This document shows, piece after piece, positions 38,698-47,577 of a stretch of DNA of 64,000 nt. This DNA is from Histidinibacterium aquaticum. Lineage in GTDB: Bacteria > Pseudomonadota > Alphaproteobacteria > Rhodobacterales > Rhodobacteraceae. The notes beneath the pieces are model-generated. The model was not told where the DNA came from, made no database searches, and worked only from the letters and a program-made list of their open reading frames with translations. A program made the position numbers and the translations under genes. Every line of letters begins with the position of its first letter. Positions within the stretch are counted from its first letter, which is position 1. The stretch spans positions 607,522 through 671,521 of the forward strand of contig NZ_VYQE01000002.1 of the NCBI RefSeq assembly GCF_008710275.1, in the 5' to 3' direction.

Positions 38698-39194
38698 GGC
38701 CGCTCGGCCTCCGACAGGCTCAGCGTCCAGATGAGCGCGAATCCCGCGAGCCAGAGCGCTCCGGTGAAGGTCGCGGGCGCGCCCGGCCCCAGCATGCCGC
38801 GCGCCAGGCCGTAGAGCAGCGCAAGGGGCGCGGACGCAAGCAGGGACCAGAAGAGCGCGAGCCGGGCGGAGTACCAGCTGCCCTGCCCGCCCGCGGCACG
38901 AGCCACGATATGGCTCACCGCGGCCAGCCCGTAGAGCAGCAGCGGCAGCACCATGAGCGCCCCGAAGAAGGCATAGGCCGCGAGCTGCGTGAACTCGGCC
39001 CCCTGCTGGCCCGGCAGGGTCTCGACGCCCTCGGAAACGCGCACCAGCAGCGGCAGGCGCGCGATGAAGAGCAGCAGGCAGGCGGTGAGGAGGAAGGCCA
39101 CGGCCCGATCCTCTCGCTTGCCCTGCGCGAGCAGGTCGCGCATGACGGCGCGCGGACCTTGCCAGGTCCGCACGATATCCGTCGTCACCGCCAT
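38694..39194 (-). CDS. YIP1-family membrane protein (first of a pair)
   Basis: A 166-residue membrane protein. A cytoplasmic N-terminus (VRTWQGPRAVMRDLLAQGKREDRAVA) is followed by about four helices, including FLLTACLLLFIARLPLLV and LAAYAFFGALMVLPLLLYGLAAVSHIVARA. It resembles its downstream neighbour in layout and may be a diverged paralogue. The ATG overlaps the sufD stop as TGATG, and its stop overlaps the next start, so it is translated with the suf genes. A link to Fe-S assembly is suggested only by position. Confidence 0.65.
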   Translation of the reverse strand: MAVTTDIVRTWQGPRAVMRDLLAQGKREDRAVAFLLTACLLLFIARLPLLVRVSEGVETLPGQQGAEFTQLAAYAFFGALMVLPLLLYGLAAVSHIVARAAGGQGSWYSARLALFWSLLASAPLALLYGLARGMLGPGAPATFTGALWLAGFALIWTLSLSEAERP

Positions 39195-40503
39195 CAGCCG
39201 GCGGCCCTGTCCCGCCGGCGCTCGAGCCACCCGGCGAGCCGTTCGCGCAGCTCCTCGGCATAGGCCTCGTTCTCGATCTCCTCCAGCGCCTCGGCCACGA
39301 AGGCCAGCGTCAGCAGGTTCTCAGCCTCCGCCTTGGCCATGCCGCGGGCCCGCAGGTAGTAGAGCGCGTCGGCGTCGATGGCGCCCGAAGTCGACCCGTG
39401 GGAGCAGGCCACGTCGTCGGCGTAGATCTCCAGCTCGGGCTTGGCCTGGAAGGTGCTGTCGTCGTCGAGCAGGAGCGACTGGCTGATCTGGTAGCCGTCG
39501 GTCTTCTGCGCGCCCTGCTTCACCAGGATCTTGCCCTGGAAAACGCCGGTGGCGCCGTTCCGCAGCACGTTCTTGAAGACCTGCCGGCTCTCGCAGTTCA
39601 CCGCGTCGTGGGTCACGAAGACCGTCGCGTCGTGATGGAAGTCGCGCCCGTCGCCGAGGCAGGCCCCTGCGATGTGGCAGACCGCCTCGTCGCCGGTGAG
39701 CTCGACGTAGGCCTCGTTGCGGGTCATCACGCCGTTGACCGTGAGGGTGAAGGTCTTGAAGGTGCTCTCGCGCCCGAGACGGGCGAAAGTGCCGGTCACG
39801 GCGCGCCGCTCGTGGTCGCGGCCCTGGGCGCGGACCAGGTGGAAAGCGCCGGTGTCGGCGACGTCCACTTCGAGACCCTTGGAAAAGCGCGCGGCGGCCG
39901 GCCCGTTTTCCAGGATCGTCAGCTCCGCGCCCTCTTCCACCTTCACGCAGTGGTGGAGGATCGCATCCGAACGCTCTGATTTATGCAGATAAACCAGGCT
40001 CACGGGCTTCGAGGGCTTGCCGGTGACGCGAATGACCACCCCGTCGGTCGCGAAGGCCGTGTTGAAGGCTGCGAGGGGCCGGTCGACCTTCTCGTGGCTC
40101 GCGCCCTCGATCTTGCCGTAGAGGTCGCGGACCCAGTGGATGTCCTTGGCCATGGCCTCGGAGAGGCGCTCGATCTCGATCCCCTCCAGCGAGAGGTCGT
40201 CGGAGGCCTCCGGGTCGAAGACACCGTCGACGAAGACGACCTTCAGCCGGTCGACACCGTCGAAGAGCGGCGGCTCGCCGGTCTCGAAGACCGAGGCCTG
40301 CGGAGGCTCCTCGGCGGTGAGCGAGGTCGGGTCGGTGAACTTCCAATACTCGTCGCGCCGATGCGGCAGGCCCATGCTGCGCACGCGCTCCAGCGCCGCC
40401 TCGCGGGCCTCCCGGGCCCATGCGCCGCTCTCGGGGAGCGTCAGGCCGGCGAGCCGGGCCTCGGTCGCCTCGGCCTTCTGCTGCTTGATCGCTGCCTTCG
40501 CCA

Positions 40504-40504
<1 letters not shown>
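39194..40504 (-). CDS. sufD: Fe-S cluster assembly protein SufD
   Basis: A 436-residue SufB/SufD-family scaffold subunit. The beta-helix core includes LVYLHKSERSDAILHHCVKVEEGAELTILE, and the C-terminal SufD signature LEIYADDVACSHGSTSGAIDADALYYLRARGM carries the histidine thought to interact with the assembling cluster. It forms SufBC2D with SufB and SufC. The ATG at 40504 overlaps the sufC stop (TGATG). The order sufC-sufD is conserved. Confidence 0.96.
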
Positions 40505-41259
<755 letters not shown>

Positions 41260-41292
41260 GTTTCTCTCCTTGGCCCTTCGCGGCGAGGGGCC

Positions 41293-41916
41293 CTATTCCG
41301 GTTGCTGTATCAGCCCGATCACCTCGAGCAATTCATCGTTGCGGATCTGCCGGGGCGTGACCTCGAAGCGCGCCATGCGGCCCCGCGTCTCGACCCGCTC
41401 CGCGTAGTCCTCGCAGACGTGGTAGTGTTCGCGCTCAACGTAATCATCGAAGAGCACCGTCAAAGGCCGTTTCGCCCGAAAGACGCAGGCCAGCAGGCAG
41501 CCGACCCGGAAGCGGCCGTCGATCAGGACGACGTCCGGCTGGATCGCCTCGGGCCCGTCCCAGACCGCCAGCGGGTAGCGGGCGAACTCGGCGTGCCGGA
41601 CGTAGTTGCGCGGCCTGCCCCAGGCCTTGGTCGGACCGATCCCGACGTGGACGATCTCCGGCCGGCTCCGGCCCGGGTTGCTCTCGAACCAGGCGCGCAT
41701 CATCCGGGCCCAGGCCCAGTCGTTCTCGACCGAGCGGATGGTCTTGCCTGGCATCTCCGAGGCCAGGACCGTCGAGCCGCCCGAGCCGTATTCCAGGATC
41801 ACGGAGGCGGCCTCGTAGGTGTCCCGGAGCCAGTCGGCCTCCGCCTCCGGCATGGTGAGCATCGGACGCTCCGGCATCTCCACGGGACGCGGATCGGTGG
41901 TCGCAGCATCGGTCAT
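41293..41916 (-). CDS. Methyltransferase-like protein in the suf operon
   Basis: A 207-residue soluble protein with a Rossmann-type start, ASVILEYGSGGSTVLASEMPG (about 37-57, resembling the SAM-binding glycine motif), then TIRSVENDWAWARMM, PDVVLIDGRFRVGCLLACVF and LTVLFDDYVEREHYHVCEDY. The pattern resembles class I SAM-dependent methyltransferases acting on carbohydrates or small molecules, but no specific family was recognised. It overlaps the upstream FkbM gene by four bases and lies 33 bases before sufC. Position suggests cotranscription with suf; function is unknown. Confidence 0.65.
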   Translation of the reverse strand: MTDAATTDPRPVEMPERPMLTMPEAEADWLRDTYEAASVILEYGSGGSTVLASEMPGKTIRSVENDWAWARMMRAWFESNPGRSRPEIVHVGIGPTKAWGRPRNYVRHAEFARYPLAVWDGPEAIQPDVVLIDGRFRVGCLLACVFRAKRPLTVLFDDYVEREHYHVCEDYAERVETRGRMARFEVTPRQIRNDELLEVIGLIQQPE

Positions 41917-42806
41917 TGCCGCGCCCTCTGTCGGGGCGTCAGGGTCGAAACGTAGTCATCCGCCGCCTGTCCCGTCACTTCTCCCCGCCGCTCCAGCTCG
42001 GAGAGCGCCAGCAGGGTCACGTCGGGGCTGTCGAAAACCGTATCCGCGCAGAGCGCGAGGTGACACAGCGCGTCTCCGTCCATCTCGGCGGGGGTCCGGT
42101 CCGCCCGGAGGTAGACCGCGTCGCCGTCGAGCAGCTGGCTCGTCATGGCGGGACGGCGGACCTTGTCCTCGTGGGCATGTGGCATCATCACCGACTTGGT
42201 GAAGAGGAACTTGTGCAGCGTGAAGCCCGCGTCGCGCAGGATCACGTCCAGGTCGCCGAAGACCGGCTCGTCCTCGTAGATTCGGTGGAATCGAACCTCG
42301 GTCACGACGGCGACGGTATCGGCCAGCGCGGTGCCGCCGGTCTCGACCACCTCTCCCTCGGCGCCCTGCAGGTCCATCTTCAGAAGATCGATCGACGGCA
42401 GGCTGTCCACGTCGTCGAGCGCCGTGGTCTCGAGCGGGACGATCCGGATCGGCCGCTTCGGCGACATCCACTTGCGCTTGCCGATCCGGTCGAGCGAGGC
42501 CTCGTCGAAGGCATGCAGAGAGGTGAAGCCGGAGTTCGGGTGGATCCTAAGCTCTCGCGCGCCGGGCCGGCCGATGGCGACGGGATAGTAGGTCTCTCCC
42601 GCCCGGTCCTCGGCGGTCAGTGCCTCGTAGGCCTCCGGGTGAGGCTCGAAGCCGTGAACTTCGGCAAGACCGGCCTCCAGGAGCGGCGCGTAGGGCGCCT
42701 CCCCCAGGGGGTTCGCGCCTACGTCGCAGACACGCAGGCGGCGGGACGGCGAAAGATGCCGTGCCAGCGCGGCGAGCCGCGCTCCCGTGTCCGCCTGCGG
42801 CGCCAT
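41913..42806 (-). CDS. FkbM-family methyltransferase
   Basis: A 297-residue protein of the FkbM SAM-methyltransferase family. Motif I is LRVCDVGANPLGEAPYAPLLEAG (about 24-46), then EVHGFEPHPEAYEAL, and the FkbM signature IDLLKMDLQGAEGEVVETGG (about 137-156). Such enzymes usually O-methylate sugars or lipids. It sits 7 bases after sufB and overlaps the next methyltransferase-like gene by four bases. An extra C-terminal helical region (about 230-297) has no recognised motif. The substrate is unknown. Confidence 0.83.
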   Translation of the reverse strand: MAPQADTGARLAALARHLSPSRRLRVCDVGANPLGEAPYAPLLEAGLAEVHGFEPHPEAYEALTAEDRAGETYYPVAIGRPGARELRIHPNSGFTSLHAFDEASLDRIGKRKWMSPKRPIRIVPLETTALDDVDSLPSIDLLKMDLQGAEGEVVETGGTALADTVAVVTEVRFHRIYEDEPVFGDLDVILRDAGFTLHKFLFTKSVMMPHAHEDKVRRPAMTSQLLDGDAVYLRADRTPAEMDGDALCHLALCADTVFDSPDVTLLALSELERRGEVTGQAADDYVSTLTPRQRARQ

Positions 42807-42813
42807 GTGATCC

Positions 42814-44403
42814 TCAGCCCACCGAGCCTTCGAGGGAGATCGCGACGAGCTGTTGAGCTTCCATCGCGAATTCCATCGGCAGCGCCTGAAGCACTTCCTT
42901 GGCGAAGCCGTTGACGATGAGCGCCACGGCTTCTTCCTCGTCCATGCCGCGCTGCTGGCAGTAGAACATCTGGTCCTCGTCGACCTTGGAGGTCGTGGCC
43001 TCGTGCTCCACCCGGCTCGAGTTGTTCTTCACCTCGATGTAGGGGACCGTGTGCGCCCCGCACTTGTCACCGATCAGCAGCGAGTCGCACTGGGTGAAGT
43101 TGCGGCTATCCTTGGCCTTGGGATGCATCGAGACGAGGCCGCGGTAGGTGTTCTGCGCGTGCCCGGCGCTGATCCCCTTGGACACGATGCGCGACTTGGT
43201 GCGCTTGCCCAGGTGGATCATCTTGGTGCCGGTATCGGCCTGCTGCCAGTTGTTGGTGATGGCGATCGAGTAGAACTCGCCCTGGCTGTCGTCGCCCCGC
43301 AGGATGCAGGAGGGATACTTCCAGGTCACCGAGGAGCCAGTCTCGACCTGGGTCCACATGACCTTCGCCCGGTCGCCCCGGCAGTCGGCGCGCTTGGTGA
43401 CGAAGTTGTAGATGCCGCCCTTGCCGTTCTCGTCACCGGGGTACCAGTTCTGGACAGTCGAGTATTTCACCTCGGCGTCTTCCTCGGCGATGATCTCCAC
43501 CACCGCGGCGTGCAGCTGGGCGGTGTCGCGCTGGGGCGCGGTGCAGCCTTCCAGGTAGCTGACGTAGGAACCCTTGTCGGCGATGATCAGCGTCCGCTCG
43601 AACTGGCCGGTGTTCTCGGCATTGATCCGGAAATAGGTCGACAGCTCCATCGGGCAGCGCACCCCCGGCGGGACGTAGACGAAGGACCCGTCGGAGAAGA
43701 CCGCCGAGTTGAGGCCAGCGAAGAAATTGTCGCCCTGCGGCACGACGGAGCCCAGGTACTTCTTCACCAGCTCGGGATGCTCGCGGATCGCCTCTGAGAT
43801 CGAGCAGAAGATGACGCCCGCCTTCTCGAGTTCCTTCTGGAAGGTCGTACCCACGCTGACGCTGTCGAAGACGGCGTCCACGGCGACCTTGCGCGGCTCG
43901 GTGGCGTCGGGCGCCTCGCCCGCGGCACGGGTCGAGTTGTCCTCGGGCGTGGCCACCTCTCCTGCGCCCTCGACGCCGGCGAGAACCTCCTGCTCCTTCA
44001 GCGGGATACCCAGCTTGTTGTAGGTCTCGAGCAGCTTGGGATCGACCTCGTCCAGCGACTTCGGCTTGGTCTCGAAGGACTTGGGGCGCGCGTAGTAATA
44101 CTGGTCCTGAAAGTCGATCTGGGGGTACTCGACCATGGCCCAGTCGGGCTCTTCCATCTTCAGCCAGCGGGCATAGGCCTGCAGACGCCACTCAGTCATC
44201 CATTCGGGCTCGTCGTTCTTGGCCGAGATCAGGCGGACGATGTCCTCGGACAGGCCCTTGGGGGCGTAGTCCATCTCGACGTCCGTCTCCCAGCCGTACT
44301 TGTACTTGCCGGAAAGCGCGCGGACGGCCTCGACCGTTTCCTCGTCGACGCCTTCCTTGACCTCGGGGGTCTGTGCCTTGGGGACATTGTCCAGTGCGGT
44401 CAT
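42814..44403 (-). CDS. sufB: Fe-S cluster assembly protein SufB
   Basis: A 529-residue scaffold subunit of SufBC2D, slightly longer than usual because of a linker rich in A/E/D/T (about 138-160). Typical SufB segments are [28 protein letters not shown] near the N-terminus, [71 protein letters not shown] and the C-terminal [24 protein letters not shown]. The nascent cluster assembles here with sulfur from the desulfurase. It starts 13 bases after the first cysteine desulfurase gene. Confidence 0.97.
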   Translation of the reverse strand: MTALDNVPKAQTPEVKEGVDEETVEAVRALSGKYKYGWETDVEMDYAPKGLSEDIVRLISAKNDEPEWMTEWRLQAYARWLKMEEPDWAMVEYPQIDFQDQYYYARPKSFETKPKSLDEVDPKLLETYNKLGIPLKEQEVLAGVEGAGEVATPEDNSTRAAGEAPDATEPRKVAVDAVFDSVSVGTTFQKELEKAGVIFCSISEAIREHPELVKKYLGSVVPQGDNFFAGLNSAVFSDGSFVYVPPGVRCPMELSTYFRINAENTGQFERTLIIADKGSYVSYLEGCTAPQRDTAQLHAAVVEIIAEEDAEVKYSTVQNWYPGDENGKGGIYNFVTKRADCRGDRAKVMWTQVETGSSVTWKYPSCILRGDDSQGEFYSIAITNNWQQADTGTKMIHLGKRTKSRIVSKGISAGHAQNTYRGLVSMHPKAKDSRNFTQCDSLLIGDKCGAHTVPYIEVKNNSSRVEHEATTSKVDEDQMFYCQQRGMDEEEAVALIVNGFAKEVLQALPMEFAMEAQQLVAISLEGSVG

Positions 44404-44416
44404 GTCTCGTCCTCTC

Positions 44417-45466
44417 TCACGCCGCGCGGGCGCGTTGCTTCTGTCTGGCGCGGGACCAGGCCTCCGCGAAGGCCAGGACCTGATCCTCTGTCGTGTCGGG
44501 CCCGATGGAGACGCGGATCGCGCACCCCGCCTCGGCCCTGTCGTATCCCATCGCGGCGAGCACCCGGTTCTCGCGCACCTTGCCCGAGGAACAGGCGCTG
44601 CCCGCGCTGACGGCGAACCCCGCGAGGTCCATGGCCATCACCTGCGTCTCGCCCTTCCAGCCCGGAGTCAGCATCAGGCTGGTGTTGGGCAGACGACGCG
44701 CCGCGTTCCCGACAAAAATAGTCTCTGGGCTGGCGGCCACAATGGCCTTTTCTAGAATATTTCTAATCTCGGCCACTCTGTCCCATGTCCCGGCGGCCAG
44801 ATCCCGCTGTGCGGCCTCCGCCGCCGCGGCCATGCCGGCGATCCCGATGACGTTCTCGGTCCCCGAGCGGCGTCCCATCTCCTGGCCGCCGCCCCTGCTC
44901 CGAGCGGAGAGGTCGTACCCCTCCGGAATCACCAGGAGACCGGCGCCCTTGGGCCCGCCGAACTTGTGGGCGGAGAGGAAGATCATTCCGACGCCCGCCC
45001 AGCCGTAGGCGAAGGGCAGCCGGCCGAAGCCCTGGGTAATGTCGCTGACGGCCAGGCCCTGCGGCAGGTCCTGCACCACGCCGGTTTCGGAATTGGCGAG
45101 CTGGAGCGTGGCGTCTTCGGGCTCCGCGACCTCAACCCGGCCGTCGGTCGCGACGGGCAGGACCGGATCGCACCAGGCGTGAACCGCGTCGTGCTCGATG
45201 CGGGCGCCCCGCAGCTCGCGACCGCCAAGGGCCAGCGCCGCCGCCTCGGTCGCGCCGGAGACGAAGACGAGATCGGCCCCGGAGGACGCGCCGAGAGCCT
45301 CGGCCAGCTGTCCCCGCGCACGTTCGATCAGGCCCTTGGCAGCACGACCCTCGGCATGGACCGAGGAGGGATTGCCCACCACGTCCATCGCCTCGGCCAT
45401 GGCGGCGCGCGCCTCGGGCCGGAGCGGCGAGGTGGCGTTCCAGTCGAGATACACCCGCCCGGTCAC
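44417..45466 (-). CDS. Cysteine desulfurase, NifS/IscS type
   Basis: A 349-residue group I desulfurase. It has [26 protein letters not shown], the PLP-lysine motif [14 protein letters not shown] (about 165-178), and the mobile-loop cysteine in [17 protein letters not shown]. It can supply sulfur for Fe-S clusters and thiolation. It follows iscR by 36 bases and precedes sufB by 13. Codons in the stretch 44715-44795 are unusually AT-rich for this genome (AGA, AAT, ATT, CTA, ACT, TTT) and overlap an ICE-like box. A second desulfurase, SufS, ends the operon. Confidence 0.94.
   Translation of the reverse strand: MTGRVYLDWNATSPLRPEARAAMAEAMDVVGNPSSVHAEGRAAKGLIERARGQLAEALGASSGADLVFVSGATEAAALALGGRELRGARIEHDAVHAWCDPVLPVATDGRVEVAEPEDATLQLANSETGVVQDLPQGLAVSDITQGFGRLPFAYGWAGVGMIFLSAHKFGGPKGAGLLVIPEGYDLSARSRGGGQEMGRRSGTENVIGIAGMAAAAEAAQRDLAAGTWDRVAEIRNILEKAIVAASPETIFVGNAARRLPNTSLMLTPGWKGETQVMAMDLAGFAVSAGSACSSGKVRENRVLAAMGYDRAEAGCAIRVSIGPDTTEDQVLAFAEAWSRARQKQRARAA
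44751..44767. promoter_or_regulatory. Internal ICE/Irr-like palindrome within the cysteine desulfurase gene
   Basis: TCTAGAA-TAT-TTCTAAT matches the iron control element TTTAGAA-N3-TTCTAAA at 12 of 14 arm positions. It is inside the coding sequence, in a patch of rare AT-rich codons, 348 bases upstream of the sufB start. The same motif occurs at the head of the operon. Confidence 0.5.
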
Positions 45467-45502
45467 GCGTCTCTCCCCGTCAGGAAGACGCCGGAGAAAA
45501 GC

Positions 45503-45967
45503 TCAGGACGCCTCATCGACCACCTCGAAGAGGTTCGGGACCGCCGGACAGGGTGCGAGATCGTTCGCCACGACGTCCGACAGCCGGGTCTGGTGGAGGA
45601 AAACGTAGACATGGGCCGAGAGGCCCTCCCACAGGCGGTTCGTGAGAGACTGCGCCTGGGAGCCCGAGGCCCCGCCGGACGCGCCGGCGCCCTTGTGCAT
45701 GGCCGAGACCGTCTCGTCGACTGCGCCCAGGATGTCCGAGACGCGGATCTCGGAGGAGGGCCGCGCGAGGCGGTAGCCGCCGCCGGGGCCGCGCACGCTC
45801 TCGACCAGCCCGGCGCGGCGAAGCTTCACGAAGAGCTGCTCCAGGTAGGCCAGCGACACCGCCTGGCGGCGCGAGATCGCACTGAGCGAAACCAGATCGC
45901 CCTCGGGCTGGAGCGCGAGATCGGCAAGCGCGACCATGGCGTAGCGCCCCTTGGTGCTGAGTTTCAT
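45503..45967 (-). CDS. iscR: Rrf2-family regulator IscR, single-cysteine type
   Basis: A 154-residue Rrf2 regulator. A winged helix (about 1-70) contains LSTKGRYAMVALADLAL, SLAYLEQLFVKLRRAGLVESVRGPGGGYRLAR, then SDILGAVDETV. Canonical IscR has three cysteines around 92-104; here that stretch is HKGAGASGGASGSQAQSL with none, and the only cysteine is Cys140. A single-cysteine IscR that still binds an Fe-S cluster has been described in Rhodobacter sphaeroides, so this is probably the same type. It heads the suf operon and likely represses it. An ICE-like box lies upstream. Confidence 0.9.
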   Translation of the reverse strand: MKLSTKGRYAMVALADLALQPEGDLVSLSAISRRQAVSLAYLEQLFVKLRRAGLVESVRGPGGGYRLARPSSEIRVSDILGAVDETVSAMHKGAGASGGASGSQAQSLTNRLWEGLSAHVYVFLHQTRLSDVVANDLAPCPAVPNLFEVVDEAS

Positions 45968-46069
45968 CGCTCCACCCCTTCGTCATGCGCGCCTTCGACC
46001 GTCCCGGCATTGACGCAGACGGTTGGCATCGCTACTTGCTCTCCGGCCCCGGATCCGGGGCTGGAATAG

Positions 46070-46086
46070 TTTAGAATTCTTCTAAG
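46070..46086. promoter_or_regulatory. ICE/Irr-like box between iscR and the hydrolase gene
   Basis: TTTAGAA-TTC-TTCTAAG matches the alphaproteobacterial iron control element TTTAGAA-N3-TTCTAAA at 13 of 14 arm positions. It lies about 104 bases upstream of iscR on one side and 51 bases upstream of the divergent hydrolase on the other, in a short AT-rich patch. Irr (Fur family) is the expected binder; IscR binding is the alternative. Confidence 0.62.
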
Positions 46087-46136
46087 GTGTACGGGCGAAA
46101 TCGTCAAGATTGCCCGGCCCTCATGAAAGGCGGAAC

Positions 46137-46790
46137 ATGCCCGAGGTTATCTTCCCCGGCCCCGAGGGCCGGCTCGAAGGCCGCTACCACCCGCAGAAGG
46201 ACCGCGATGCTCCGATCGCGATCATCCTGCATCCCCACCCCCAGTTCGGGGGCACGATGAACAACCGGGTGGTCTACAACCTCCACTACGCCTTCTATAA
46301 CATCGGCTTCACGGTGCTGCGGTTCAATTTCCGCGGCGTGGGCCGCAGCCAGGGCGAGTACGACCAGGGCGTGGGCGAGCTCTCCGATGCGGCTTCGGCG
46401 CTCGACTACCTCCAGTCCATGAACGCCAACGCCAAGCACTGCTGGGTCGCGGGCTTCTCCTTCGGGGCGTGGATCGGGATGCAGCTGCTGATGCGGCGGC
46501 CCGAGATCACCGGCTTCATCTCCGTGAGCCCGCCGGCGAACATGTACGACTTCTCCTTCCTCGCGCCCTGCCCCTCGTCGGGCCTGATCATCAACGGGGG
46601 CGCAGACCGTGTCGCGCCGCCGCAGGACACGACGAACCTGGTGGGCAAGCTGAAGGACCAGAAGGGCATCACCATCACCCACGAGACCATCCCCGGCGCG
46701 GGCCACTTCTTCGAGGACCCGCACATGGAGACGATGATCGACACCGTGGGCGGATACGTCCGCCGCCGCCTCACCGAGACGACGCGCTAG
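46137..46790 (+). CDS. Alpha/beta hydrolase
   Basis: A 217-residue alpha/beta hydrolase with the oxyanion-region sequence LHPHPQFGGTMNNRVV, the fold marker FNFRGVGRSQG, the nucleophile elbow AGFSFGAWIG (Ser in G-x-S-x-G, about 107-111), GGADRVAPPQDT with the acid and GAGHFFED with the histidine. It is close to a conserved proteobacterial group of unknown substrate. The start MPEVIFPGPE follows AAAGGCGGAA. It is divergent from iscR and shares the ICE-box region, so iron control is possible. Confidence 0.85.
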   Translation: MPEVIFPGPEGRLEGRYHPQKDRDAPIAIILHPHPQFGGTMNNRVVYNLHYAFYNIGFTVLRFNFRGVGRSQGEYDQGVGELSDAASALDYLQSMNANAKHCWVAGFSFGAWIGMQLLMRRPEITGFISVSPPANMYDFSFLAPCPSSGLIINGGADRVAPPQDTTNLVGKLKDQKGITITHETIPGAGHFFEDPHMETMIDTVGGYVRRRLTETTR

Positions 46791-46873
46791 GCCCGGCGGC
46801 CCGGACAGGACTTGAACGCCGGCCCGGGCTCGGGAACACTCGCCCTGACGACAGGAAATGCCGAAAGGGCGAC

Positions 46874-47098
46874 ATGAGCATCACCGAGGACCTGGCCGAC
46901 CGGCTGGCGAAGGACACGATCGACGCGATGGACCGGCTCGGGGACGACCGTCTCTTCGAAGAAGTGGCCCGGACCATCGGCGCGACGTCGCCCACCACCG
47001 AAGAGGCCTTCCGCACGGCAATGCGCGTACGCATCGCCGAACGCCGGGCGCGCAGTTTCCTCGAAGAAAAGCTCGCCGGGGCCGGCAAGGGAGGCTGA
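46874..47098 (+). CDS. Small hypothetical helical protein
   Basis: A 74-residue soluble, charged protein with no known family recognised: MSITEDLADRLAKDTIDAMDRLGD, then VARTIGATSPTTEEAFRTAMRVRIAERRARSFLEEKLA. It is predicted largely alpha-helical. Codon third positions are G/C-rich, and AAAGGGCGAC precedes the ATG. It lies 83 bases after the hydrolase and 5 bases before the next gene on the same strand, so the three may be cotranscribed. Confidence 0.65.
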   Translation: MSITEDLADRLAKDTIDAMDRLGDDRLFEEVARTIGATSPTTEEAFRTAMRVRIAERRARSFLEEKLAGAGKGG

Positions 47099-47103
47099 CG
47101 TTC

Positions 47104-47544
47104 ATGGCCGCGCCGCAGGAGGCCGATCTGCTACTGGTGCCGCTCCTCGACGGGAGCCGCGCGCTGGTACAGGTCGCCGGACTGGAGCGCGGCACGATGA
47201 ACCTGGCGCTCACGCTTGCACGAGCGACCGAGCCACGGCCCGTCCGGGCCGAGGAGATCATCGCCCTCCTGCTCTGCTCAGAACGTCCGGTCCGCGAAGG
47301 GCACTGGCCGGTCATCGGCTATGAGCGCATTCCGCGCCTTCCGCCGCTCGCCGCCCATTCCACGCCGCAGGATCCCGGCGTGATCGAGGCCTTCCTCAAC
47401 GCCTGTCACGGGCTCTACCCCTGGGACGGCTTCCCGCAGCCCGATTTCTTCACCGGGCTGCTGGCCCCCGGCATCGGCATTCCCGATACGCGGCGCATGG
47501 CGGCGGAGTTCCCGCAAGGCGGACAGGACAGCCCGACCGTCTAG
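47104..47544 (+). CDS. Hypothetical protein
   Basis: A 146-residue soluble protein. The N-terminus ([36 protein letters not shown]) loosely resembles the opening of Imm26-type beta proteins, and [18 protein letters not shown] and [13 protein letters not shown]-like segments follow ([21 protein letters not shown], about 109-129). No firm family can be assigned. AGGGAGGCTGACGTTC precedes the ATG, so its ribosome site lies in the end of the previous gene, supporting coupling. It is followed after 33 bases by the tandem HD gene. Confidence 0.6.
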   Translation: MAAPQEADLLLVPLLDGSRALVQVAGLERGTMNLALTLARATEPRPVRAEEIIALLLCSERPVREGHWPVIGYERIPRLPPLAAHSTPQDPGVIEAFLNACHGLYPWDGFPQPDFFTGLLAPGIGIPDTRRMAAEFPQGGQDSPTV

Positions 47545-47577
47545 AAGATCGTCGCGCGCGCCGGTATAGCCGGGCCC

